Source: Alphaproteobacteria bacterium casp-alpha2 (GTDB lineage Bacteria; Pseudomonadota; Alphaproteobacteria; Rhodospirillales; Casp-alpha2). Taken from it: 33,556 nucleotides of DNA. The notes beneath the pieces are model-generated. The model was not told the origin of the DNA, did no database searches, and was given only the letters and a program-made list of their open reading frames with translations. Both the position numbers and the translations under genes were made by a program. Of this stretch, positions 1-7,805 are shown piece by piece (within the stretch, counting starts at the first letter, position 1; each line of letters opens with the position of its first letter). The stretch is from positions 1-33,556 of the forward strand of contig LFEN01000006.1 of the NCBI GenBank assembly GCA_001510075.1. The letters run 5' to 3'.

Positions 1-84
1 CTGTTCAATAACAAAGGGAATCACGAATATTCTTAACAAAGATTCAACAAAATCGTTTTTGATTCAGAAAATCTCGGAAGTGCT

Positions 85-285
85 CTAGGCAATGATGTCC
101 GGTAAAAGCCGGTCGTCGATCCGGATGATTTCGTCTTTCAACGCCAATTTACGCCTTTTCAGGCGCTGAACTTCAAGCTGGTTGTAGGGCCCGAAATCCA
201 TAAGCCCGGCAATCTTCTCGTCCAGTTGGCGGTGCTCCGCCTTTAGGGCAGAAAGCTTTTTCCTCAGGGCTTTAGTGTCATCCAT
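85..285 (-). CDS. YdcH/DUF465 family small coiled-coil protein
   Basis: This is a 66-residue, highly charged helical protein. It has the DUF465 layout: an N-terminal helix (KLSALKAEHRQLDEKI), a short break, then an RLKRRKLALKDEI helix. The QRLKRRKLALKDEI-type segment is the most recognisable part of the family. No signal peptide or membrane segment is visible, so it is probably cytosolic. The ATG at 285 gives a normal family length. It is divergent from a second DUF465 gene at 456, and the two share the same two-helix plan, so they are likely paralogues. The biochemical role of the family is unknown. Identification is by motif memory only. Confidence 0.8.
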   Translation of the reverse strand: MDDTKALRKKLSALKAEHRQLDEKIAGLMDFGPYNQLEVQRLKRRKLALKDEIIRIDDRLLPDIIA

Positions 286-455
286 CGTTTCGACGTCTGT
301 TCTAAGAATTTCCTCTTATAGCAAAAAACGCCAGCCAACGGTAGATACAGCGCCCTGTCAACTGCGCGAGGAAAAAATTAAGCAAGGTAGATTTTTTAAC
401 TGGTTTTTATTATGATGGGTGTTGTGCAGATCGTTTGATTAAGAAAGGAAATGCA

Positions 456-623
456 ATGAGCCTAGGTGAGAAGATTGACCATTTGAAATCAAAACATCAC
501 GATCTTGAAACCGCCATCGAAGAAGAAGCCCACCGACCTCACCCTGACGATATTGAAATCGCAAGCCTCAAAAAACAAAAGCTTAAAATTAAGGACGAAA
601 TAGCGTCCTTGGACGGAAGTTAG
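456..623 (+). CDS. YdcH/DUF465 family small coiled-coil protein (second copy)
   Basis: This is a 55-residue helical charged protein with the DUF465 pattern (KIDHLKSKHHDLETAI, then SLKKQKLKIKDEI). The ORF track starts at a TTG at 435. The ATG at 456 is a better start because AAAGGA lies six bases upstream and MSLGEKIDHLK is a typical family N-terminus. It is transcribed away from the first DUF465 gene. The 170 bases between them should hold both promoters, though I see no convincing -35/-10 pair. Function is unknown. Confidence 0.8.
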   Translation: MSLGEKIDHLKSKHHDLETAIEEEAHRPHPDDIEIASLKKQKLKIKDEIASLDGS

Positions 624-720
624 CTTTGCCCTAAACGGGTTTTCCGGCTCTCTCGACCGGGGAGTCATCCAGGCGAATAACTGGGCCTTCCTGCCCTCAT
701 GTGGCAGCGTTTTCTTGCGC

Positions 721-811
721 GCCTCTTGTTTTATCCCTGTCCGGGCTGTCGCCCGTCCTCGCCTCTTGTTTTATCCCTGTCCGGGCTGTCGCCCGTCCTC
801 GCCTCTTGTTT
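721..811. repeat. 40-bp tandem direct repeat, 2 full copies plus 11 bp
   Basis: The 40-base unit beginning GCCTCTTGTTTTATCCCTGT occurs at 721-760 and again, identical, at 761-800. The first 11 bases of a third copy follow at 801-811 and run into the stop codon of the acyl-CoA ligase (TCA, 811-813). Each full unit contains CGGGC-TGTC-GCCCG (742-755 and 782-795), a perfect 5-bp stem with a 4-base loop. The repeats therefore place two identical small hairpins directly after the stop codon on the minus-strand transcript. There are no spacers, so this is not a CRISPR. Confidence 0.95.
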
Positions 812-2451
812 CAAATCTCCCTGGCTTTATCCCGCAGTTTGAATTTCTGGACTTTTCCCGTCGATGTTTTTGGCAGCGGCCCGAAAACAATTGTCTTGGG
901 GGCCTTGAAGTGGGCCATGTTGTCGCGACAGAAGGCGATCATGTCGTCTTCGCTTACCGGATCAGACTTTTCCTTCAACTCGATAAACGCGCACGGGGTT
1001 TCGCCCCATTTGTCATCGGGCTTTGCAACCACGGCGGCGCCAAGCACCGCCGGGTGCCGGTAAAGGGTGTCTTCGATCTCAATAGATGAAATGTTCTCGC
1101 CGCCGGAAATGATGATGTCCTTGGACCTGTCCTTGATCTGGATATAGCCATCAGGGTGCGTTACGCCGAGGTCGCCTGAATGGAACCAGCCGCCCGACAG
1201 GCTTTCTTTGGTCGCTTTTTCTTTTCCCAGGTACCCCTTCATGACGACATTGCCCTGAAACATGACCTCGCCCATGGTTTCGCCGTCTGCCGGCACCGGG
1301 GTCATGGTGTCCGGGTCCATGACGGCCAACCCCTGAAGCATATGGTACTTAACGCCCTGTCGGGATTTCAGTTTTGCCTGTTCCTCAATGGGAAGGCTGT
1401 TCCAATCATCGTGCCAGGAACAGATCACCGCCGGGCCGTAGGTCTCCGTCAGACCGTAGACATGGGTAACATTGAACCCTTGGCGCTGCATGCCTTCCAG
1501 GGTGGCGGCGGGTGGTGGTGCGGCGGCGGTCATGACGTTGACCGTGTGATCAAAATCGCGCCGTTCCTCGTCCGTCGCATTGACGACGAAGTTCAGCACG
1601 ATGGGGGCGCCACAGAAATGGGTTACTTTGTGCTCTGCGATAGCAGCGTAAATATTGGCCGCACTAACGCGGCGAAGACAGATATTGGTGCCGGCGACGG
1701 CGGCGATGGACCAGGGAAAACACCAACCGTTGCAGTGGAACATAGGCAAGGTCCAGAGATATACCGGGTGGTGCGCCATGTTCCAGCCGACGATGTTGCT
1801 GACGGCGTTCAAATAGGCCCCCCGGTGATGGTAGACGACCCCTTTGGGGGCTCCCGTGGTGCCGGACGTGTAATTCAGCGATATGGCCTGCCATTCATCG
1901 TCTGGTAAGGACCATTCCGTTTCGGCATCGCTGGCCTCAAGGAAGGCTTCGTAATCCATTTTACCGAGCCGTTCGTGGCTGATGTCTTCTTGCGCTTGGA
2001 TATCATCAATATCGATAACGGTGATATCGCGGCCCAGTTTTTTCAAGGCCCCTTTGACCGTATCGGAGAATTCGGTATCGCTAAGCAGCACCTTCGCCTG
2101 ACCATGGTTCAGGCAATAGGCGATAGTGTCTGCATCGAGGCGCACATTCAGTGTATTCAGAACGGCCCCGGTCATGGGGACACCGAAAGAGGCTTCATAC
2201 ATTTCCGGTGTGTTGGCGCCCATGATCGCCACGGTATCGCCTTTGACGACCCCAAGCCCCTTCAAGGCCCCGGCGAGACGCCGGCATCGGGCGTAGGTTT
2301 CCGTCCAGGTGAAGCGCTTGTTGCCGTGGATGACCGAAACATGGTCAGGATAAACAGCCGCCGTGCGGGCCAGAAACGACAACGGCGACAACGGCTGAAA
2401 GTTGGCGGCGTTTTTCTCCAGGCCCTGGTCGTAGATACTTCCGGCGCTCAT
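811..2451 (-). CDS. AMP-dependent acyl-CoA ligase (medium-chain / DmdB-like)
   Basis: This enzyme activates a carboxylic acid to its acyl-CoA through an acyl-adenylate, using ATP and CoA, in the cytosol. The ANL-superfamily signatures are in order: P-loop YTSGTTGAPKGV (about residue 195), the GLTETYGP adenine-binding motif (about 340), the GWFHSGD and KDRSKDIIISGGENIS hinge region, and the catalytic C-terminal lysine in KTSTGKVQK. At 546 residues it is normal for the family. I start at the ATG at 2451, not the track's GTG at 2463, because GGAGG lies four bases upstream of it. It resembles medium-chain or methylmercaptopropionate (DmdB-type) ligases more than FadD, but the substrate cannot be read from sequence. 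It is divergent from a propionyl-CoA synthetase gene with a 129-base shared upstream region. A tandem repeat follows its stop codon. Confidence 0.88.
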   Translation of the reverse strand: MSAGSIYDQGLEKNAANFQPLSPLSFLARTAAVYPDHVSVIHGNKRFTWTETYARCRRLAGALKGLGVVKGDTVAIMGANTPEMYEASFGVPMTGAVLNTLNVRLDADTIAYCLNHGQAKVLLSDTEFSDTVKGALKKLGRDITVIDIDDIQAQEDISHERLGKMDYEAFLEASDAETEWSLPDDEWQAISLNYTSGTTGAPKGVVYHHRGAYLNAVSNIVGWNMAHHPVYLWTLPMFHCNGWCFPWSIAAVAGTNICLRRVSAANIYAAIAEHKVTHFCGAPIVLNFVVNATDEERRDFDHTVNVMTAAAPPPAATLEGMQRQGFNVTHVYGLTETYGPAVICSWHDDWNSLPIEEQAKLKSRQGVKYHMLQGLAVMDPDTMTPVPADGETMGEVMFQGNVVMKGYLGKEKATKESLSGGWFHSGDLGVTHPDGYIQIKDRSKDIIISGGENISSIEIEDTLYRHPAVLGAAVVAKPDDKWGETPCAFIELKEKSDPVSEDDMIAFCRDNMAHFKAPKTIVFGPLPKTSTGKVQKFKLRDKAREI

Positions 2452-2580
2452 GGATCCTCCCACAGTTTTATCTTTTGCTCATCCCTAAGAGTGCCATAAA
2501 GCGCCTTTGCAAAAAAAGCCGTTTTAGATCAAACTTATCCGAACAAGGCGGCGGTCGATAAAAGGGGAGGGTAGAAAATC

Positions 2581-4491
2581 ATGAGCAACGCCTTTGAACA
2601 GGCCTATCGGCGCTCGCTTGAAGACCCGGAAGGGTTCTGGGGTGACGTTGCCGAGGATGTCCGCTGGTACAAAAAGTGGGACAAGGTGTTCGACGATTCC
2701 AACAAGCCCTTTAATCGCTGGTTTGTCGGGGCCGAGGTCAATACATGCTTCAATGCCCTGGACCGCCATGTGGAAGAAGGCCGGGCCGATCAACTGGCGC
2801 TGATTTACGACTCGCCCGTTACCGGTAATACGGTTCGCAAATTCACCTACCGGGAACTTCGGGACGAAGTGGCGAAATTTGCCGGCGTGCTTAAAGCCCA
2901 TGGGGTGGAAAAGGGCGACCGCGTCATTCTTTACATGCCGATGGTGCCGGAAGCGGCCATGGCCATGTTGGCCTGTGCGCGCTTGGGGGCTATTCACTCC
3001 GTCGTATTCGGCGGGTTTGCATCGAACGAACTGGCGGTGCGTATCGATGATGCCAAGCCCAAGATCATCGTTGCTGCTTCTTGCGGTATCGAAGTAGGGC
3101 GGGTCATCGAATATATGCCGCTGTTGAACGGCGCCATCGATTTGGCCAAGCACAAACCGGATCACTGCATTATTTTAGGCCGCCCGGAAGCCAAGGCGGC
3201 GTTGCTGGATGGCCGTGACGTCGATTGGGCGGAAGCGATGAAAAGCGCCGAACCCGCCGATTGCGTACCCGTCGCCGCCACGGACCCGCTGTATATCCTC
3301 TATACCTCGGGCACCACCGGTGAGCCCAAAGGGGTCGTTCGCGATAATGGCGGTCATTTGGTGGCGCTCAAATGGACGATGAAGAACATCTATGATGCCG
3401 ATCCTGGCGATGTCTATTGGGCAGCGTCCGACGTTGGCTGGGTGGTTGGTCATTCCTACATCGTCTATGCGCCGTTGTTCCACGGCTGCACGACGGTCTT
3501 GTTCGAAGGAAAGCCCGTCGGCACGCCTGATGCCGGGGTGTTCTGGCGGGTCATCAGCGACCACAAGGTCAAGATTCTGTTTACCGCGCCGACGGCGTTT
3601 CGCGCCATCAAGCGCGATGACCCGGACGGCGCCCTGATGAAAAATTACGACCTTAGCCATTTCAAATATCTGTTTCTGGCTGGCGAACGCACGGACCCCG
3701 ACACATTGCATTGGGCGGAAGAAAAAGTCGGTGTTCCCGTCATTGACCACTGGTGGCAGACGGAAACCGGCTGGTCCATTGCCGCCAACTGCGTTGGCCT
3801 GCACAAATATCCCGTCAAGCCGGGATCGCCGACCAAGGCGGCACCGGGTTTTGACGTGCGGATTTTGGGGCCTGACGGTGAAGCTGTCCCAACCGGGGAG
3901 ACTGGCGCCATCTGCATCAAGCTGCCGCTGCCGCCGTCGTGCCTGCCGACGTTATGGAACGCCGATGACCGGTTCGTGACTTCGTATCTGTCGGACTTTG
4001 ACGGGTACTACAACACCTCTGACGCGGGCTTTATAGACGAAGACGGCTACCTCTACATCATGGGCCGGACGGACGACATCATTAACGTCGCCGGGCACCG
4101 GTTGTCCACGGGCGGCATGGAAGAAGTCCTGGCAAACCACCCGGATGTCGCTGAATGCGCTGTCATCGGGGTCGCTGATGATCTCAAGGGGCAATTGCCG
4201 TTGGGTTTTCTGGTGCTGAAGGCGGGAGTGATCAAAGACCACAGGGAGGTCGTCGCCGAGGTGGTGACGATGGTACGAGACCGGATCGGCCCTGTTGCCG
4301 CCTTTCGCCAGGCGATCATCGTCGACCGGCTACCGAAAACCCGGTCCGGCAAGATTCTCCGCAGCACCATGCAGAAAATTGCCGACAATGAAGAATTCAA
4401 ACTGCCGGCGACCATCGACGATCCGGTGATCCTGGACGAGATCAGGGAAGCCTTGGAAGGGGTCGGATACGCCGGCGTCCGCAACAGTTAA
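2581..4491 (+). CDS. prpE: Propionyl-CoA synthetase (propionate--CoA ligase)
   Basis: At 636 residues it has the length and N-terminus of the PrpE/ACSS3 branch of the acetyl-CoA synthetase family, which makes propionyl-CoA from propionate, ATP and CoA. Motifs are: an ACAS N-terminal domain with the YRRSLEDPEGFW opening, P-loop YILYTSGTTGEPKGVVRD, DHWWQTETGW, the SDAGFIDEDGYLYIMGRTDD hinge, and LPKTRSGKILRS with the lysine that is reversibly acetylated in this family. A GGGGAGGG ribosome-binding site precedes the ATG. It ends 12 bases from the convergent DUF1013 gene. The gap and stop codon contain the near-palindrome AATTACTGGTAATT but no clear T-tract terminator. Acetate is a plausible secondary substrate. 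No prpBCD genes are in the window. Confidence 0.9.
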   Translation: MSNAFEQAYRRSLEDPEGFWGDVAEDVRWYKKWDKVFDDSNKPFNRWFVGAEVNTCFNALDRHVEEGRADQLALIYDSPVTGNTVRKFTYRELRDEVAKFAGVLKAHGVEKGDRVILYMPMVPEAAMAMLACARLGAIHSVVFGGFASNELAVRIDDAKPKIIVAASCGIEVGRVIEYMPLLNGAIDLAKHKPDHCIILGRPEAKAALLDGRDVDWAEAMKSAEPADCVPVAATDPLYILYTSGTTGEPKGVVRDNGGHLVALKWTMKNIYDADPGDVYWAASDVGWVVGHSYIVYAPLFHGCTTVLFEGKPVGTPDAGVFWRVISDHKVKILFTAPTAFRAIKRDDPDGALMKNYDLSHFKYLFLAGERTDPDTLHWAEEKVGVPVIDHWWQTETGWSIAANCVGLHKYPVKPGSPTKAAPGFDVRILGPDGEAVPTGETGAICIKLPLPPSCLPTLWNADDRFVTSYLSDFDGYYNTSDAGFIDEDGYLYIMGRTDDIINVAGHRLSTGGMEEVLANHPDVAECAVIGVADDLKGQLPLGFLVLKAGVIKDHREVVAEVVTMVRDRIGPVAAFRQAIIVDRLPKTRSGKILRSTMQKIADNEEFKLPATIDDPVILDEIREALEGVGYAGVRNS

Positions 4492-4503
4492 TTACTGGTA
4501 ATT

Positions 4504-5361
4504 TCAGCCCTTATCCGGGGAAGCGGCGTCACCGGAAGATTCTTCTTTTTTGCCTGGCTTGGAGGAAAAGACATCTTCGGCGGCCTTCAAAATATCCGGC
4601 GTCGAAGCGCCTTCTCCCAATGCTGCCGGTGCAGGCATCGGAGTATCTTCGAAGACTTCCGGGTCTGGTTCTCTGACCGGCTTGGGCAATCCCTTAACAA
4701 GAATGATTTCCCCCGGCGTGAGCGCGGCAATCCGGGCGAGGGCCTTGGTGACAGGATCCCGGTCGTCTTTGGCCTCGGCTTCGGCCTCCGCGGCGGGGGC
4801 TTCTGCCGGTTTCGGCGGCGTATAGCCTTCGGCTTTTTCGGCTTTCTTTCTGGCCTTGGTAACAACTTTTTCCAAGTCCAGAGCTGAACAGAGGCCTAAA
4901 GCGATCGGATTTTGAGGTTTGATATTAGGCATATTCCAATGGCTGCGTTCACGAATGGCGTTAATCGTCGGTTTGGTGGTGCCGATCAAACGTGAAATCT
5001 GTGCATCGGTCAGCTCAGGATGGTTGCGGAGCAACCAGGCGATGGCATCGGGCCGGTCCTGGCGCTTTGAAACGGGGGTGTAGCGCGCGCCTTTTTGCCG
5101 CGCCTTGGGCACCGGCACATTGGGGGGAGCCATTTTCAGGTGCACCTTCGGATCGGCAGCACATCTGTCTATTTCTTCCTGCGTCAATTCTCCGCCCGCA
5201 ATCGGGTCCAGTCCATGCATACCGGTGGCCACTTCGCCGTCGGCGATGGCCTGGACTTCCATTTCGTGGAGGCCGCAGAACTCGGCAATTTGCAAGAACG
5301 TCAGGGTGGTATTTTCAACCAGCCAAACAGCCGTTGCCTTTGGCATCAACGGATGCGCCAT
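4504..5361 (-). CDS. DUF1013 / TrcR-type cell-cycle transcriptional regulator
   Basis: The first ~170 residues match my memory of the alphaproteobacterial DUF1013 family, now named TrcR after a cell-cycle regulator. They open with MAHPLMPKATAVWLVENT and contain LTFLQIAEFCGLHEMEVQAIADGE and LTDAQISRLIGTTKPTINAIRER. The last stretch reads like a helix-turn-helix, fitting a DNA-binding role. From about residue 170 the protein becomes a low-complexity tail rich in Ala, Glu, Lys and Pro, then a less conserved end with TPGEIILVKGLPKPVREP. At 285 residues it is longer than the core family because of this tail. No signal peptide is seen. The cell-cycle role is inferred from the family name, not from this sequence. 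Confidence 0.8.
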   Translation of the reverse strand: MAHPLMPKATAVWLVENTTLTFLQIAEFCGLHEMEVQAIADGEVATGMHGLDPIAGGELTQEEIDRCAADPKVHLKMAPPNVPVPKARQKGARYTPVSKRQDRPDAIAWLLRNHPELTDAQISRLIGTTKPTINAIRERSHWNMPNIKPQNPIALGLCSALDLEKVVTKARKKAEKAEGYTPPKPAEAPAAEAEAEAKDDRDPVTKALARIAALTPGEIILVKGLPKPVREPDPEVFEDTPMPAPAALGEGASTPDILKAAEDVFSSKPGKKEESSGDAASPDKG

Positions 5362-5439
5362 TTTCTTATTCCTTTTTTCTAGTGAACGGCCCTTTTATAA
5401 AGCCGCCCCCCCGTTCGGTCAAACCCCGGATGGGCTTTT

Positions 5440-6438
5440 TTAAGGCTCTAACATGATCTTGCCGATGTGTTGGCTGGATTCCATTAATTCATGGGCCTTT
5501 TGGGCTTCCGCCAGGGCGAACGTAGTGTGGATAACGGGCATGATTTTACCGCGCCCGATCAGCGGCCAGACGTTTTTCAGCAAAGCATCGGCAATTTCGC
5601 CCTTGCGTTCGATAGGTTGCGGGCGGAGCGTCGATCCGGTCAAGGTAAGGCGTTTCAACATTACCGGCATAAAGTTGATTTCTGCCTTCGCCCCCCTCAG
5701 AAAGGCGATCGAGACATGGCGCCCGCCAACGGCCAGTGCTTTGATGTTGCGGGCCAGATAATCGCCACCGACCATATCCAGAATGACATTTACGCCTTTT
5801 CCGCCGGTAAAATCCTTGGCCACCTCGACAAAGTCCTGTTCTTTGTAATTGACCGTTCGTTCGGCCCCCAGTTCTTCGCAGACCCGGCATTTTTCCGCGC
5901 TGCCGGCGGTGGCGATGACGCGCGCCCCCAGCTTGTGGGCGAGTTGGATGGCGGTGGTGCCGATGCCGCTGGAACCGCCGTGAACCAAAAACGTCTCGCC
6001 GGGTTTCAGGGCGGCGCGTTCGAACACGTTGGACCAGACGGTGAAAAAAGTTTCAGGCAGACCAGCGGCTTCAACCATGGAAAGGCCTTCGGGAATTGGC
6101 AGGCATTGTCGGGCCGGGGCGGTGGCAAAATCCGCGTACCCGCCACCGGCGACCAGGGCCGCGACCTTGTCGCCGGTTTTCCAGTCGTCCACGTCCGCGC
6201 CCAGGGCGACGATTTCACCTGCGACTTCAAGGCCGGGGATGTCGGTGACGCCTTCCGGCGGCGCATAGTGACCCTGGCGCTGGATGCAATCGGGCCGGTT
6301 GACGCCCGCCGCCGCAACCGCGATCAGGACCTCGCCGGGACCGGCCTTTGGCACCGGTCGGGTCGCTGTTCTCAGGACCTCCGGGCCGCCGGGCTCAGTG
6401 ATTTCGATACAGGTCATGGTTTTTGGGGTGACGGTCAT
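5440..6438 (-). CDS. NAD(P)H:quinone oxidoreductase, PIG3/zeta-crystallin type
   Basis: This is a zinc-free medium-chain dehydrogenase/reductase of 332 residues. The N-terminal GroES-like domain carries GVNRPDCIQRQGHYAPP and IPGLEVAGEI, typical of PIG3-type quinone oxidoreductases. The Rossmann domain has VHGGSSGIGTTAIQLA (about residue 142) and an AGSAEKC segment consistent with NADPH binding. The structural-zinc cysteine cluster of alcohol dehydrogenases is absent. Predicted reaction: NADPH-dependent reduction of quinones or related electrophiles in the cytosol. The ATG at 6438 gives the expected family N-terminus (TCIEITEPGGPEVL), though the ribosome-binding site is weak. It is divergent from the DUF1192 gene with 69 bases between them. 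Confidence 0.9.
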   Translation of the reverse strand: MTVTPKTMTCIEITEPGGPEVLRTATRPVPKAGPGEVLIAVAAAGVNRPDCIQRQGHYAPPEGVTDIPGLEVAGEIVALGADVDDWKTGDKVAALVAGGGYADFATAPARQCLPIPEGLSMVEAAGLPETFFTVWSNVFERAALKPGETFLVHGGSSGIGTTAIQLAHKLGARVIATAGSAEKCRVCEELGAERTVNYKEQDFVEVAKDFTGGKGVNVILDMVGGDYLARNIKALAVGGRHVSIAFLRGAKAEINFMPVMLKRLTLTGSTLRPQPIERKGEIADALLKNVWPLIGRGKIMPVIHTTFALAEAQKAHELMESSQHIGKIMLEP

Positions 6439-6507
6439 GATAAGGCTCTCGATTGATGAAGGAGGGGTATGTTAATAATCAATTACACAATACCGGGAGG
6501 GGGGACA

Positions 6508-6690
6508 ATGGACAGCGATGATCTGGAGCCTAAAAAAAAGAAACCGGAACAAAAGAACCTCGAAGAAATGAGCATCGAGGCGCTCGAAGAATATATCGGC
6601 GACCTGGAAGCGGAAATCAACCGCGTGAGGGACACCATCGCCGACAAGCAGGATGCCAGAAAAGGCGCGGAAACGTTTTTCAAGAAATAG
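6508..6690 (+). CDS. DUF1192 family small protein
   Basis: This is a 60-residue acidic/basic helical protein. The core NLEEMSIEALEEYIGDLEAEI followed by a basic coiled-coil end (KQDARKGAETFFKK) is the DUF1192 signature, widespread in alphaproteobacteria and of unknown function. The track starts at 6469, but the ATG at 6508 sits just behind GGGAGGGGGGAC and gives the normal family start MDSDDLEPKKKKPE. No membrane segment is visible. It is divergent from the quinone oxidoreductase gene. Confidence 0.85.
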   Translation: MDSDDLEPKKKKPEQKNLEEMSIEALEEYIGDLEAEINRVRDTIADKQDARKGAETFFKK

Positions 6691-6700
6691 GCTCAAGGCG

Positions 6701-6943
6701 TTAGGATGGGCGGCTTTCGGGTGGTAGGGGCCGATTTGCGGAAGCTCGGGTTTTTCTTATAAACATTAGCCACCCCACCGGCCCCAGAAATAAAACGATG
6801 ACCAGCCATCCCATCTTTGGGCTAAAGGGACAGCCAGACCCTTGCGGCGCTTTCCAGGGGCCGCTTTTGGGCGAAAAAGCCACATGCAGTAATGGTAAAA
6901 CGAAGCCGAAGACCAGCAAGGTCCAGGCGGCGGCGGGGCTCAT
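6701..6943 (-). CDS. Small two-TM membrane protein, PLDc_N-like
   Basis: This is an 80-residue protein with two hydrophobic helices, AAWTLLVFGFVLPLLHVAF (residues 4-22) and MGWLVIVLFLGPVGWLMFI (about 44-62). A short glycine/proline loop lies between them, and a basic, proline-rich tail follows. The second helix with its GP-x-GW pattern resembles the PLDc_N (phospholipase D nuclease N-terminal) membrane domain often seen as a stand-alone small protein. It is convergent with DUF1192, with 10 bases between the stops. The ribosome-binding site is weak (AGAAAG about 9 bases upstream). Family assignment is tentative; reality as a gene is moderately supported by the clean membrane pattern. Confidence 0.55.
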   Translation of the reverse strand: MSPAAAWTLLVFGFVLPLLHVAFSPKSGPWKAPQGSGCPFSPKMGWLVIVLFLGPVGWLMFIRKTRASANRPLPPESRPS

Positions 6944-7115
6944 GACAATTGCTTTCTAAACAGGTGTGTTTGTTGGCGGACCTTAACACGGGAACGCCCC
7001 GCAATCCCCTGATTTTTCGCCATTAACAGGATTTTAAGATGTTCGGCGTAGGGTTTGGTTGTGGGTGAGGATTAAACCATCATCCACTTCAACTTCGACG
7101 CCTCCCTGTTGAACT

Positions 7116-7145
7116 CGCCGCCCCTTCGGGGGCGGCGCTTTTTTT
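7116..7145 (+). terminator. Strong intrinsic terminator, no obvious upstream gene
   Basis: CGCCGCCCC (7116-7124) and GGGGCGGCG (7129-7137) form a perfect 9-bp GC stem around a TTCG tetraloop. One C and seven Ts (7139-7145) follow. The T-tract exists only in the plus direction. The nearest plus-strand gene upstream is DUF1192, ending 425 bases away, with a minus-strand gene in between. Confidence 0.9.
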
Positions 7146-7293
7146 GTGCTCGATCTTTGTCCCCGGTATTTTGGTAATAAAATTACGCAGCGGTTTATGT
7201 CTTTCGGGGGGTTGACCCGGAGCCCCGGCCTTGGGTAATGTCACCAACGCTAATAATTTCCGGCGAGTTTGACAGGTTCGAGGCTTTAAATAA

Positions 7294-7322
7294 TGGGGGC
7301 TACCGGTATACGGTGGCCCCCA
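7294..7322. other. 12-bp hairpin upstream of thioesterase genes
   Basis: TGGGGGCTACCG (7294-7305) pairs with CGGTGGCCCCCA (7311-7322): 12 pairs with a single G-U wobble and a GTATA loop. It ends 28 bases before the first thioesterase start. On the minus strand it is followed by TTATTT, so it could also act as a weak minus-strand terminator. Confidence 0.85.
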
Positions 7323-7350
7323 AAAATTTTGCCACCTTGGGTGTCCATAC

Positions 7351-7800
7351 ATGATCGAAAAGCCATCAGAAACCAGGGACCGGTATCCCCACTATATTCC
7401 TCTTCAGACCCGTTGGTCGGACAATGACATCTATGGTCATGTCAACAACGTGACCTATTATTCCTATTTCGATACCGTGGTGAATTGCTACCTGATTGAG
7501 CAAGGTGGTCTGGATATCCACTCGGCTGCCGTTATTGGCGTTGTTGTTGAAACGATGTGCAATTTCAGAGAATCCATCGCCTATCCGGAACCTCTTGAGG
7601 CCGGGCTGCGCGTGGCAAAGCTGGGGAATTCCAGTGTTCGTTTCGAGATTGGTATTTTCCGGCAAGGCGAAGACGAAGCCGCCGCCGCCGGGCATTTCAT
7701 CCATGTGTTTGTCGATCGGTCGACGGATAAGCCGGTGCCGGTACCTGATCAGATCAGAAGCGCGCTTGAGCGTCTCGTCGTTCCGCCACGGGAGGCGTGA
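7351..7800 (+). CDS. Acyl-CoA thioesterase, 4HBT/YbgC-like hot-dog fold (copy 1)
   Basis: This is a 149-residue single hot-dog-domain protein. The N-terminal TRWSDNDIYGHVNNVTYYSYFD is the 4-hydroxybenzoyl-CoA thioesterase-type signature, with the conserved Asp before the xYGHVNN loop. A second conserved patch, GLRVAKLGNSSVRFEIGIF, forms the central strands. Predicted role: hydrolysis of acyl-CoA thioesters in the cytosol; substrate unknown. The ATG at 7351 gives the family-typical start, but no good Shine-Dalgarno is visible. It sits directly upstream of a paralogue with six bases between stop and start, so the two are almost certainly co-transcribed. Confidence 0.85.
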   Translation: MIEKPSETRDRYPHYIPLQTRWSDNDIYGHVNNVTYYSYFDTVVNCYLIEQGGLDIHSAAVIGVVVETMCNFRESIAYPEPLEAGLRVAKLGNSSVRFEIGIFRQGEDEAAAAGHFIHVFVDRSTDKPVPVPDQIRSALERLVVPPREA

Positions 7801-7805
7801 ACAGC

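Larger units (their letters stand above)
6944..7350. other. 407-bp region without a supported gene
   Basis: No ORF here has a recognisable product. The 87-residue minus-strand ORF at 7089-7352 looks like chance (basic, proline-rich, no motif). The region does hold a strong plus-strand intrinsic terminator (7116-7145) and a 12-bp hairpin (7294-7322), both listed separately. The terminator has no obvious gene upstream on its strand, so an unannotated small RNA or leader between roughly 6950 and 7145 is possible. Confidence 0.6.

Noticed and set aside
721-811. CRISPR array
   Set aside because: The 40-bp units are directly adjacent with no spacers, and there are no cas genes.
5395-5440. Terminator between the quinone oxidoreductase and DUF1013 genes
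   Set aside because: AAAGCC/GGGCTTT can pair, but the loop is long and the pairing imperfect, and the T-tract points in the plus direction, where no gene ends.
5491-6456. 321-residue plus-strand ORF opposite the quinone oxidoreductase
   Set aside because: It mirrors a gene with intact MDR motifs; its translation is low in structure and without family features.
7270-7295. tRNA-like GGTTCGAG in the 6944-7350 region
   Set aside because: No acceptor, D or anticodon stem could be built around it.
7089-7352. 87-residue minus-strand ORF in the gene-free region
   Set aside because: Pro/Arg-rich chance reading across the 12-bp hairpin and the terminator; no ribosome-binding site or motif.
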